Shown here one piece after another: positions 24,179-35,855 of a stretch of 64,000 nucleotides of DNA. The first letter of the stretch is position 1, and each line of letters opens with the position of its first letter. The notes beneath the pieces are model-generated. The model made no database searches. It was given only the letters and a program-made list of their open reading frames with translations, and was not told where the DNA came from. Source of the DNA: Terana coerulea. Taxonomy: Eukaryota; Basidiomycota; Agaricomycetes; Polyporales; Phanerochaetaceae. The position numbers and the translations under genes were made by a program. The DNA is taken from contig JAKOGH010000261.1 of assembly GCA_024811115.1 (NCBI GenBank), positions 292,890-356,889 on the forward strand, written 5' to 3'.

Positions 24179-27100
24179 ATGTCTGTATCGACTAGACAGC
24201 ATGAAGCCCACCGCACTGCCTTAACCGTCTCTGCTGCTCGCATCGCCGTGGTGCACACCTATCTCGCTTTTGCCGCGTTCTTTTCAGCACTATTTATTGG
24301 CTGTGTGTTGCACTACAAGAAGATTGTCAAAAACGGAGTTGCTGGATACCCCCAAGAATGGTTTCCTTCGGTCTCGGCTACGTGCGTGCACCAGTACCTC
24401 AGGGCGAGGTCTCCGGGGTTAACGCGTCAAACAGCATTGGAGACTGGTATCCTGAGCGGAACATATTTCAGATCCTCATAGCTCTAAATTCTGGTGCGTC
24501 ATCACTTAAGACAAGCAAGTTCGTTGTGATAATGAGCAGAGCAGGTCCACGCTTTGTCCTTGTATTTATGCAGTATTTTCTGCAAAGAAGCTATGCCCCA
24601 AGGCTCGCTAAAATGCTTCTCATCGTGGGTATAACAAGAACACTTTTGTGTGGTGGTTGGGTCTACATCACGTCCAATGACGACCACGACTGGCACGACA
24701 TTCTCATGATTGCATACATCGTATGCAACATTCCATGGATGTATGGTGGAATCTCTGCCACACAGGATATACGGGCCCGCTCCAGAAGGTACGCGTATCC
24801 CGGGAACTTACCTGAGTGTGTACTAACTTCTGCGACCAGGCGTTTGATTGGGAATTCGTTAGTAACATCACGGCAAACTGTGATCCTACGCTAAGATACC
24901 ACCACCAGGTTTTTCCTTTCCCTGATTCCCATGGTATATTTCTTCATACAGCACAAGGTGCACCGTATACCAGGAGGTGAGGATGGAGCTCTCACTCACC
25001 TACCAGATACTGAAGACCTTGTAAATACGGCAGCCTACACCAAATACAGCTTCTTTGAATGGGGTCTCATCATTTTGGATGTCTTATACGATTCAGTCAC
25101 TAAGTATGACTTTGAGGCAGCGAATCTTCAGGTATGTTCCCCGACTGTGTATCATGTCTCACCGTCGTGACAACGTTGTCAACCTGCAGATCACCATTAC
25201 TCAACCGAGCACACCAGAAGGATATCAGCCTATGTACAACCGAGATTATCTTGCATAGTCGCTTCGGCTTACTTACGACTCTGAATAGAGCTGTTGTGGC
25301 GGAGACGAAGTCTACTGTTAAGCCCACAATTCCGGTGATTATCCCTACTGAGAAGGACCAGGCTGTGAAAGACAAAGCGAAGACTGAGGGCTCAGTGACC
25401 GTCATCCAGAAGACAACTAGACGTGTGTATCCTGCTGTCGCTTTTCTCTGCGACTTCTATCTGTGTAAGTACCTTTGTGGAGCTGACAGCCTCCAGCAAT
25501 ACTAAATAACTCTCACGTCAACAGCATATATCAGCTGGTCAATCTTCACTTCGCTAACCCCGACGCTCTTCTACTTTTCTGTGTGGGAGCTCAGCCTCTC
25601 GGGATCAGAACTGTCGCTGCTATCAACCCTTTCGCCCATATTGCTGGGACTCCCTATTGTCCGTGCTTTTGCCAGCGCACGCGCTGGGCGAACCGTCTTG
25701 CACATACTCACACTCGCGGGCCTCGTTGCGTATGCTCTGAAGAACCCGCTGCATCGTCTGTACGCCGTTGCATTCGCCAATGTGATTTCATGTATAGGTT
25801 GGGTTGCCGATTGGTCAGCACCTCCCGCTTCCATGGGCTACACCTCGTTGGGTATATGGGTACTTTCGTTGGAACTGCACATTGATACTAACTGTCTTTT
25901 TGCCAGTTACGGGCCTCGGGTTGCTGTTGACCTCGATAATCAAGCATGCGAACCATTCAAACAACCCTGGTACGGCTTTGTCTCGTGCAGGTTGGCTACA
26001 TTACTGAGATACTTGCAGTTTGGCCGATCGTACATGAGGCGTCTGGAGGCTATAACAAGACGGGAATCGCACTAGCCTTCGTCGCAATTCACAACTTCTA
26101 TTCACGTTCTTCTGATCCTGCGAAGGACAACACCATCTGCATATCGACGGAAGAGAAGAGCGCCTCTGCCCCAGACTCTCCTCTGCCCACCCGTAAGGCC
26201 TGGCTCCTGGACGGTTTTGCCCTGGGGAGCTTGCTATACACCTTACATTGCTTCGTTGCGGACTCCAGCACGCTGATTACGTGGTCATGGACAGGTTATC
26301 CTGTTAAAGGGCCCTTACCACACCTGCACGGCTCCCTCACGCACATTGCTCAGGCCTTGGGGCTGCTCATCTCTGTTCTTGCCACCGGAAGACAAGGTCT
26401 CTTCCATCTATCCCATCCGATCTGGTTCGCATACGGCGCTACGAGCGCATACATGTTGTATGCGTACAAGAACTGGGCGGGATACTTCGGCGGGTGGAAT
26501 TTTGCCGTGTTCCTGATGTCTATCATCCCTCAATTCCTTCAAACGGCAGCTTTGAACAAGCATATCGGCAAGACCTACACGACTGGGTTCCTGGTCGCCG
26601 CGCTGTTTGACGTCTTGAGCACGTTTACGGTCGCTTACGCATTTGTGCCAGGTGGCGAATACCTCAGGGAACGCACCGGATCGTGAGTACTCGGAGCGGT
26701 CAAGATCGGTCCATGATGTTTGACACATCTATGCAGCGTCCTCATTGCACAAATGGCGGGTATAGCCGTGGCATTTCAATGGCCAGGCTTCCGCTCGCCA
26801 AGCTATCCGCTTTCAATCTCAAAACCGGCACGAAGATATATTGTCAACACAGTGGCGGCGCTGTCGGTTGCTTCGCTGCTGGTCGCACTGTATCGCTCCC
26901 CAGTAGAGCCGCCAAAACCTCATCGGCCAGGACCTCGCGTTTTCCGTGCTGGTATTTGGACTGTGCATTTTGGTATCGACAACGAAGGACGCGACAGCCA
27001 GCGGCGAATGAGAGACTTAATTAGGTAGGCTTCCCTTACGACTAAGCGACTACCTTATTGATGTGTGGTGCTTTAGGGACATGGAACTCGACGTCGTCGG

Positions 27101-28285
27101 CTTGCTCGAGACGGATCTGCATGTGAGTGCTCATTGCTGTCAACTTGTTGCGTGGATTGACTTCGCGATAGCGCATCGTTTACGGTAACCGTGATCTGTG
27201 AGCATTTGACAGCCCGTATAAATTTGATTTGCTGAGCAAGTCTGCCCACAGAACCCGAGTTATGGTGGAGGATCTCGGCTTCGTAAGTTCTTCTTCTCGA
27301 TTTGATGTTTGTGCGCAGCTCAATGCAATATGGTGCAACAGCACGTTGACATCGGCCCCGGACCTAACCAACACACATGGGGCGCAGTTCTGTTGTCCAA
27401 GGTTTGCCCAGTCAGTCACCGGGTCCCGAGATATTTCTAACAGAGTGCCTCAGTTCCCGATCCTGAACTCGACACACCACCTACTACCCTCACCCGATGG
27501 AGAGTTGGCGCCTGCTATACATGCTGTTTTGGACGTCTTTGGAACCCCCGTCAACGTCGTCGTGGCTCATAATGGACAAGGTGCGCAAACCCTCTTGGGC
27601 TTGGTGACGGCCTGTCGTAATGTTCTGTCAGAGGAGACATCACTAGATCGTGAGCTGCAGGCAACGGAGTTGGCCCGCATCATGTCCAGCGTGTACCCAG
27701 AACCTGTGATTTTCCTGGGTTATGTCGTGACAAAGCCTCATGCGCCAAGGCGTAAGCTATGTTCCGTACTGCATTCCTTTCACTTTGGAAGTTCACAATC
27801 ACTTGGCTTAGCTGCGCCGTACGACATCATGGCCACTGATGGTCGTGTTCATGACATCGACAAGGATGATTACGACCGATGGTGTGAATACATCTTCTAC
27901 CGTGGGCTATACAGGAGTGCCTACGCACGGGTCTCGAGGAGCACCATCACGGATACCGAGCTCCAGATAGGCCAGTTCATCCTACCTAAGTACGGAGTCA
28001 GTGTCACGAATGACACTGAGGAAGCTCGGTATCTAAGGGCATGGAAGGAAGAGTTACCTGAGGAGCATGTGAGCCGCTATGCTTTTTCATCTATTCCGGC
28101 CAGGCCTCACTGTATACCTAGTGGTTCCCGCCAGAGTATTACCCGCAAGTCGGAGGTGTGCGAGGACACTTCTACCATGTCTTCAATACTGTATGTCTCA
28201 ATACTCAATATCTTCCCCAAATTCGCTGACGCTGAAGTACAACTAGCCTTTATACTACAAGATTCCGGACGGAGCTGTTCTATAG
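24179..28285 (+). CDS. CWH43: Cwh43 homologue (GPI-anchor lipid remodelling / cell wall)
   Basis: Multi-pass ER/plasma-membrane protein with a C-terminal phosphatase-like domain; the yeast protein places ceramide on GPI anchors. The N-terminal FRAG1/DRAM/Sfk1-like part starts [12 protein letters not shown] and includes [31 protein letters not shown] and [15 protein letters not shown]. The central part has many helices ([39 protein letters not shown]). The C-terminal EEP-like part shows [43 protein letters not shown]-type segments and GHFYHVFNT. About 17 introns can be placed, and every junction stays in frame with no sequence correction. The last exon [12 protein letters not shown] ends 39 bp before the stop of the convergent AP-3 gene. 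Confidence 0.9.
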
Positions 28286-28324
28286 CGAATTGGGTCACAG
28301 TTGTGCATGTATGGAATGCTTTAT

Positions 28325-31150
28325 TTAATTTGAATGTCCTGTGTGTGGCATCCCGTTGAGCGCAGTCTCTTCATCGTCAGACTCTTCCTCGGTGGACTTC
28401 TCCTCTTCGCTGCCTTCAGGTTCCTCGCCAGTCCCGTCGTCATCCTCCTCCTCTTCTTCATCCCCACTTTCCTCCTCTTCCTCGTCCTCCTCGCTGGCGT
28501 CTTCGTAGAACTTGTCGAGGTTTGTCCATGGGGCTTTGGCATCTTGCCGTATGTACGACCCTGATGGCGATGGCCCTGTCGGTGTCAGTACCACTGGAGA
28601 CGCGCGGCTCGACGATGCTATGGATCGAGGTATCGGTGATGCCACAGATGATATTGATTGGACGCTGGTGGGCACGAGCGGCGAGTCGTCCTCTGAGTCC
28701 CGTAGCGCAGAGTTGACGCCTTGCTCAAGCCAGTCGGGAAGGAATGTGTCAACGGACATGTCTTTGCCAATGACCGCCCCAAGCGAACCGAGTTTCTTAT
28801 GCTCGATATCTAGATGCACAACTTAGCAGCTGGATAATAGAATCAGCGGGAAAGGCTCACCAAGTGGTTGGGTGTCGGGATGGATACCCAGTTTTCCCTC
28901 AAAAGGACGAGCCTCACTTGCTCACGGCGAAGAACCACTCCGCCCTGGTCTTCGCGGTCCTCGTCCTCGTCGTATAATCCATCAACCACGCCGAGGAGCA
29001 GCGAGCTGAGCATCCGCGCACGATCTCGCACGTCGAAGTTGAGGTCGTAGCGGGCAAGGGAGAGCACATATCGATTTAGCAGCATCAATGTCCGGTTAGA
29101 AGGACAAAGCACGAGAAGTTTCGCTCCGAGTGCTACGATCTGCAGTTTCACAGCAGGTTCCTGCGATTTCAAGGGCGTTAGACACGGAGATTAAAGGTGA
29201 AATGAATGTCAACCTCCTGTCCGAACGAAGCCGCCGATTTGCGAAGGAGATCCGGAGCCCATGGCGCAACACCTTCCAGACCCGGATGTGCACCATTCTG
29301 CGTGGTGTCGTCCGCGGCGAACTGGCCCACAAGCCAAAGGATGCAGGCTCTCGCCTGCGGATGGCGGATGCTGTCGAATGAGTAGGCAAGGCGGGAGATA
29401 ATGGCGGTGGATGAGAACGTCGTGGGTGCCGCGCCCTGCCCTTGCTGGAGGCTGGTTTGGACGAGAAGCTTGAGAACGATCACCGCGTTGCCTACGACGA
29501 CACCTATTGTCGGTCGAGCAAAAGCGCATGAGCCATCATGAGGGGTTATCGTCATTGCAAGTGGCTTACTATATTGGCTTTGAATGAAAGACATCAGAAT
29601 GCTTAGACACTGCTGCGTTGACTCAGGGACTATACGAGCGCAGTAGCCAATGGCATCAATGGCGTCCTTGACCAGGTCGTCGTCCGGCTCTTCAACATAA
29701 TGCTAGTACGCCATGCCTTCATCAGTTAAATTCCATCGCCACGTAGGATGTTCTTACCGCGAACTCCCGCAGTAGAGCTTGATAGTTGTCGTGCGTGATG
29801 AGGATGCGCAGCAACCTCATCTTGTCTTTCTTGACCTGGGGAATATCGTCTCCTTTTACCAGGAAATAGCTATACGATGGCACGAGCAGATGCTACCTGC
29901 AAGATTCAGCCGATCACCAAGGTTTGAGGTGAGACAAGCACGCACCGACAACGACTGTGAGAGCATTAAGATATACGGAAGCGTCGTCCGCTCAACTTCG
30001 GCAGAGATGTGCAAGAGCCTCAGCATAGGCGGTATTATCTTTTTCAATTCGGAGGGTGGTGCTATGTAGTAAAATACGCGGACCACCGCTAGGACGACCT
30101 ACGAGGAGCATTTATTAAGTAAGCCCAATGTCAGCGAAGTGGACAAGACTCACAGCGGGGTTCTGTGCTTGAAGTAAAGGTTCGCACGACGTGAACAGTA
30201 GCTTGACATCCTGGTCTACTTCTTCCTCGCCGTTCTCTCCTGCGACGATCGGGCGCGGGAGCATGGTACGCGCATACCTCAGTAGTAAGGTGAGAAGGTT
30301 GGCCTGACCCCACTCATCGACATCAATTAGAGTCCGACATAAGCGACGATAGTGCTTGTGCAACAAGTCCAGGCGTGTAGGGCAGACCGCCTCAAATGCG
30401 GTAGCAACACTGCCGATAGACAGAGGAGACCGGTCTCGGAGGAGGTTGGATATCACTTCGATGAGTTCGGGCTGAAGACTTGAGTCAAGTCTACATGTCA
30501 CTAAATGTTGAGTGTTGCACAGAAAGCATGGGTGTGTCTCGTACAGGTATGCCTGGTGTATAGCTAACGCAGCTGCCTTCCTGACGTATGGACTTATGTC
30601 CGTGGCGCACTTCTTGATAGCCAGCACAACTATGCTCCCAATCATGGGTACTTTGATACCTGACAGTACCCGGAGAGCCATAGCGCGAATGAGTGGGTTC
30701 GAGTCTGAGAGGTCCTTCTGGAACGTGTTGATGGACAGAAGGGCAAGGTCGGGTTCGCGCTCTGCGTAGCGTAGAAGATATATGTAGACCAGCTTGCGTA
30801 TTTCGAGGTTGTGAGACGCAACATTCTTCACGACTTGCGCGAAGAACTCTGACACATTTCGGCCTTTGGATATGAGCTTTCGTGGACTCTCACTTGAGTC
30901 GTACGGGACGGGTAGTATGGTGCAGACGTACCGCAATCAGCCGCTTCATAGCATCCAGCTTCTCCCTGTCACTATTGGAGTCCAGCTGCTTGCGAATGTT
31001 CTTCACTTTGTCCTCCGGGGCATCGAAATAGGACGAGCTGGCGCCGCGGGTTATCGCCAGGTCTCGCGTGTGCTCTGATATCGTCTCTTGAAGACGAGTA
31101 CCAAAGCGAGAGGCATTCTCGGCAATTGTATTCAGATTCAAGCCAGACAT
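28325..31150 (-). CDS. APL6: AP-3 adaptor complex beta subunit (one frameshift)
   Basis: Large adaptin subunit of the AP-3 coat that sorts cargo from Golgi/endosome to the vacuole. The start MSGLNLNTIAENASRFG (ATG at 31148-31150) leads into the adaptin trunk: KQLDSNSDREKLDAMKRLI, GRNVSEFFAQVVKNVASHN, YIYLLRYAEREPDLALLSIN, DSNPLIRAMALRVLSGI and LLRYARTMLPRP. It continues with a hinge rich in Asp/Glu/Ser (residues of 28350-28480), as is usual for beta-3. The AAAA at 28901-28904 lacks one base relative to the coding T5 that joins QVRLVL to FEGKLGIHPD. Introns are few and short. The gene ends 39 bp from CWH43 in a tail-to-tail arrangement. Confidence 0.88.
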
Positions 31151-33143
31151 ATCTGAGCACCAAAAGGAGTGAGTGAGCCGACGTCGGACTGGGAATGGTG
31201 TCGCGGCCGTGGATGGGTGACTCTTGAGTGCAGCAAACACCTGCGCGGACGGGAAATACATTAGGCGCCCAATGACGCTACGGCATGCAGCTGGGAGCGC
31301 TACTGCGACTGCGCCGTACGGTGGTCGACGGCCCGCTGCCACTCAGACGTTTTCTCTGGAATTTAAATTATAGAGATAATAGAGATACGGTTATATCAAT
31401 GTCAAGAACTCCATTGGTTTCTACATTGAGGCATATGGGGAGGATTTAACGAGGTGCGATACTAGTACTGCATCAAAAGCCATTGTTCGCAGAGTCGCCT
31501 TCCGTTCTCGTAAGTCACAGCACAACATCGGTGCTTTAGGGGTTGAATATGGAGGCTGTGGCACAGAATACTCAACGAGAGCCGATATTGCCCGGTTTTT
31601 GTATATATTAATCACACTTATTGACGCCCTCCTTCTCCTACTTTTGTTCAAGTCGTGTGCGACATGCATTTGACTTACCATCGGCGTAAGGCTTCGAATT
31701 TGGTTCTATGACGGAGGAGGAACGAGCGGTGCTCGGTGGCATGGGGCAATTATGCCGTTGTTTCGTATTTCCAGGGGTCGATACAACGAAAACACCGCGT
31801 GCTGGGCCCCCAGCGACGTCATGCATCGCAATTTGAGCAAATAATCCCAAGTCACCAGGACTGCCTGTGATGTAAGCCAAGGCACTTATGGAGAAAAGAC
31901 GAGCCTGCTCACTAGTGGGAAAATGAAACAATACGTGGCGTTTCATACGCAGAAACGGGCTTGACCGTTAACAGAACTCCAAAATAAACTGCAAAGCCCA
32001 CATCGACGAAAAAGCATGCTATCTCATCCGTTTCCGTACAACTGAATATGGGTAGTCAGTTCTAGATACTGCTACGCAGGTACCATTTGCTTACCAAAAG
32101 AAACAGGTGCCCGGCCATCATTCCAAGACAGGGGCTGCCATTGGCTCGGCTCCCCGAAGGTGAGACATTGTTTATTGCAAGGTTCACGCTGTTCCTGGTC
32201 TAGGCATAGATTCAGGAGACCGATGAGGAGCATGTGTTCGAGCAATAGCCATGATTTGATTCATAACACACATTACAAATGCGCTTGGAACAGTGGGGTA
32301 TCTCCGACAAGTAAACTTGCACTCGATTGAGCACGCGCCAAGTTTCAGGGGGTCCGAGTCTCTGCGAATATGACCGTAACTCCTAAAGCCCTATTAGTAA
32401 GTGTATCTCAAGCTCAAAACTCGCCATAATTCGCCAGTATTGCTGAAATCAAGCTGGCGAACGAACTTCGAGAGTGCCTGCCGGTAAGAGCATCAAGTTA
32501 AAGAGTGACGGACAAGATGTGATCATGAGTGGCTGAGATGTTTGGTCTTGTTAGGTTTAGAGGCCTTTGCACAACACGCGCAAATAACGTTGCGAGGCGA
32601 GCGTCTTCAAATTCCCTCACGGAGCGTCGTTCATGTGGTCAAACCGAGAGCATTCCTAGAAACCCCTGGGGCCGAGGAGACCAGCCGTAACCGGTGCTTA
32701 TTAGGCTCAGGTGCTCTTGTACCGGGACATGGAATGGGGTAGAATCGTGTAAGCTTTTCTTTCGAAGTGTTCTGCCACCTTCTATGTCCTGACCGAGAGA
32801 ACAATATGCAGGCTTGAAAATCGGCCAACAAGCTGCCTCAGCATCATGATCGGCAACCCCTAGTGTCAGAGACATTATTCTCTGACGCAATATTGATGCT
32901 GCACAGGAGCTTAGAGCCATGGCGTGCCTCCGGTAGTCTCGGTACCTCCACCCCACAAGCCCAGCCACTCCACAAAGAAAGCCCCTAAGAGCCTCGGTGC
33001 ATCCATCCGAGGAAGAATATTGCGTACACTAAGAATGTTGCGTGATTGGACATGAGCCCATGCCGGTCCGTTTTTCGGACAGTCTCCTGAGTGCTTTTTG
33101 TAGAGGACTCGGAGATGCACCAGCGAAGGTAGGCCTCGAACCC
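31151..33143. other. Gene-free stretch
   Basis: About 2 kb without a convincing gene. The longest unmatched ORF (minus strand, 31638-31946, 102 codons) has no known motif. No terminal repeats or A-rich tail were noticed. The right end is the promoter of the Gly-rich protein gene. Confidence 0.55.
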
Positions 33144-33150
33144 TATAAAA
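33144..33150 (+). promoter_or_regulatory. TATA box of the Gly-rich protein gene
   Basis: TATAAAA, 114 bp before the ATG at 33264, followed by a pyrimidine- and CA-rich leader. This arrangement is typical of strongly expressed fungal genes for secreted proteins. Confidence 0.65.
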
Positions 33151-33263
33151 GCCTCACCAAATCTGCTCATTAAACCCAAGCCAGTCTCATCTTTCGAGCC
33201 TCTGGTAGCCACTCAGGCAACACTTCCACTCACATCACTCAACCCACCGCAACTGCTCTGAAC

Positions 33264-34008
33264 ATGCGCTCCTCGTTCATCTCCTTCGCTGTTCTCGCCG
33301 TCGCCATCAGCGCTCCGCCGTTGCTGCCCCTGCTCCTGGGGGTAGTGGCAGCGGCACCTACCCCGGAACACCCTACTTCGGCTATCCTTCTGGTGGCGAT
33401 GGCGGCAAGGGAGGCAGCGCTACGAGCGGCAGCTCGGGCAATGTCAACGGCGGCTCTGTTACCAACCAGGGCTCGGGCTGGGGACCCATTGTGAACAGCG
33501 GAGGCTGTAAGCATCTCAGTTTCTTTGCCGCATAACTTTATCTGACGTTGATGTGCTCTCAGCTAAGGGCGGCAGCGGCGGCTTCTCGGGCACGGGACCC
33601 GCGGCTGGCGGCGACGGAGGAGATGGTGGGAAGTACGGTGGCTCTGGCGGTGACGGAGGCAGCGCGACCTCCGGCAACTCCGGCGACACGAACGGCGGCT
33701 CTGTCACCAACAAGGGCGGCTCCATCTACAACGGCGGATGGGGCTGGGGAGCGGGCAGCACTGGCGGCAGCGGAGGCATCTCCATCACCGGACCTGCTGC
33801 TGGCGGGGATGGTGGGAGCGGCGGCAAGTATGGCGGCGACGGTGGAGATGGCGGGGATGCAAAGACTGGAAATGCAGGTGACTCCAACGGCGGGTCAGTC
33901 TACAACTCTGGCTCCGGAATCTACAATAGCGGCGGCAGCAAGGGAGGCAGCGGTGGCGTTAGCGTTAGCGGCCCCGCTACTGGTGGCACTGGTGGAAATG
34001 GTCATTGA
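33264..34008 (+). CDS. Secreted Gly/Ser/Asn-rich repeat protein (frameshifted)
   Basis: I do not recognise a family. MRSSFISFAVLAVAISA is a signal peptide core; after one missing base near 33314 the frame continues SAVAAPAPGGSGSGTYPG. The mature protein of about 220 residues is almost wholly three imperfect repeats of about 70 residues, each containing GPAAGGDGG, GGKYGG, GNSGDTNGGSV-like and KGGSGG(F/I/V)S units, with evenly spaced Val, Ile, Tyr and Trp. One intron (about 33509-33562) separates the first repeat from the others. The composition (Gly, Ser, Asn, Asp, no Cys, almost no charge) suggests an extracellular structural or matrix protein, but this is inference. As sequenced the first exon runs in the wrong frame to a stop. 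Confidence 0.7.
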
Positions 34009-35279
34009 GTTGTACATTGTTTGTTCGCTTTTTGGTTTCCTCGGCTTTGCAGTCTTCATAAGTAACTCGGGATTTATACTGCATCTCTCGCCAGTATTTG
34101 TACTTTTAGCCCCAGAATTGTTTTTGTTCACGGCGAACTTACTCTGATTTAACAAACCACTGGCCTAGTTTGACAACCGTCGCAGCATGCACATTCAGTT
34201 CTACTAGTAGCATGTAGGCAATTGTGTCAGCCGCACACATTAGCCACGGGCGATTTCATACTAGAGACTCCGGTGAGCTCCGGTGTCAGAGAACACGTAG
34301 AAGCGCCCATCCGGTAGAGCGTCATTGCCGGGAAGATGCCGTTCCCAGTGTCGGCAATCACCGCGCCACAAAGACGCCACCAACCGTGTAGCCGGGCGTT
34401 CCGCTTCCCGCTGCTGCTCCACTACCACGCATTTGACATTTAGGAGGACCAGTCACTATATTTGGTGGTAGTGTATTAACGGAACGCATGATATACAGGA
34501 TGACTGGAAGCAACAAGTCAAGAAAATATTAAATAAAAATGGAATGCGTATGTTGGTTTCCTCCTGGAGCTATGGTCTCGCTCCAAAAGTACTTATCCCG
34601 AGGACCACGAAAAGGTCTGCGCCAGGATAGTCACACAGAAGCCGAAAAGTGGCTAGTGCTGTCATCCCTCCCTCAGGATGGTGCCAAAGAGCAGGAGTGG
34701 CCCTGCAATGACATGTCAGTCAGCCGCCAGTCAGCCCCAGGGTCACAAGTGGCACTCACAGTTCCCATCCAGTGATACCGCCGACCGGACGAGCAAGGCG
34801 GGCCTGCCCACACCCTCCCCCCGGTACTGACAATCTCTATGTTGTCTAATAATCAGCGTAGGGTACTGTATTGAAAATGATATGTACTAAATCTCGGAGA
34901 AGTGCGCTGTCGGCTGGCCAGGCTTCCATTACACATTCTCCGATGACACCTTGTTATACCTATTCCCTCGTCCTCGGCACCGTGCACTAAACTCATGGGA
35001 AAACAATCAGCGTAGCGGGATTGTGCCGGACCACTAGGGCCTACGGGCAACCAGTCATCCCCATCCAACCGTACACATCCCCACTTCGAGTCGTCGCATC
35101 ACGCGCAGAGAGAAAGGAAATCCAGAAACGGAACCAGGAAAAGGGTAGGGTAGGGGGATAGCCCCTCGCCTTACTTGCACAACCGACGCCAGCCTCCACC
35201 AACGGCTGCGCACTTCCGCCAGCTTCAACCAACGCCGCCGGCGTCTTCAGGCGTGGATGGATGTGAAAGGGAGAATAAA
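34009..35279. other. Gene-free stretch
   Basis: About 1.3 kb with no recognisable coding region or repeat. Short ORFs on both strands lack motifs and splice partners. Confidence 0.55.
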
Positions 35280-35531
35280 TCAAGCACGGAGGTCGTACCG
35301 GACAGCCATGCGACGCAGAGCCCGCTCTTGCATCTCGAAGCCCTCCATCCGTCGCCTGATGTCATCGCGATTGATGGCCTCAGAGATGGGGATGAGCTTC
35401 ATCACATGGCCCGTCCCCCTCTGCTGGTCGCGCGGCAGTGATGAGGACCGCGGAGGACGAGCTATCATCGGGGGACTTGGGCGAGCGGCCGCCAGCGGCG
35501 CCATGTGGATGTTGGTGTAGTAGGACTGCAT
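35280..35531 (-). CDS. Small hypothetical protein (83 residues)
   Basis: Single-exon ORF with a Met start at 35531 and a stop at 35280. It has a Pro-rich N-terminal half (HMAPLAAARPSPPMIARPP) and a basic, helix-favouring C-terminal half (INRDDIRRRMEGFEMQERAL). No signal peptide or membrane segment is visible. The change from disordered to amphipathic-helical composition and the Met start favour a real gene, but no family is recognised; an antisense ORF also exists. Function unknown. Confidence 0.4.
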   Translation of the reverse strand: MQSYYTNIHMAPLAAARPSPPMIARPPRSSSLPRDQQRGTGHVMKLIPISEAINRDDIRRRMEGFEMQERALRRMAVRYDLRA

Positions 35532-35855
35532 GGCTGAGTGTTGTGTGTGTGTGGTGAGGATGGGAATGGGGTGGTGGTTTTAAGTGAAGAGAGATGTAGC
35601 CCGCCGGGTGCCATTTATCTGCGTGCGAGGAGGCTGACACCTCAGGCTCCCCGACGGTCAGCCTCCAGTTGGCCGACAGCGGCTGGTAAAGAAGCACGAC
35701 AGAGTTGTTTTTGGGCGGTCCGATCGTGGTCTAGGCCCGAATAGTTATATAATCTATGGTCATAAACGAGTCATTGAACAGTAGACGGTGGGTATAGCGG
35801 AAACTCTAGAGTCATAGCCAATTTCTACCAAAACTCAATATCACCCGCAGCTGAT
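35532..35855. other. Intergenic stretch
   Basis: 324 bp between the small ORF and the 3' end of oxalate decarboxylase. It would hold the promoter of the small ORF; a TTAAAA on the minus strand near 35579 is the only element seen. Confidence 0.4.

Noticed and set aside
28060..28180. Apparent frameshift near the CWH43 C-terminus
   Set aside because: A normal intron with donor GTGAGC and acceptor ending CTAG restores [12 protein letters not shown] in frame.
33548..34147. 199-codon Ala-rich plus-strand ORF
   Set aside because: Shifted-frame shadow of the Gly codons (GGN) of the repeat protein; the Gly frame has the repeats and joins in phase to the first exon.
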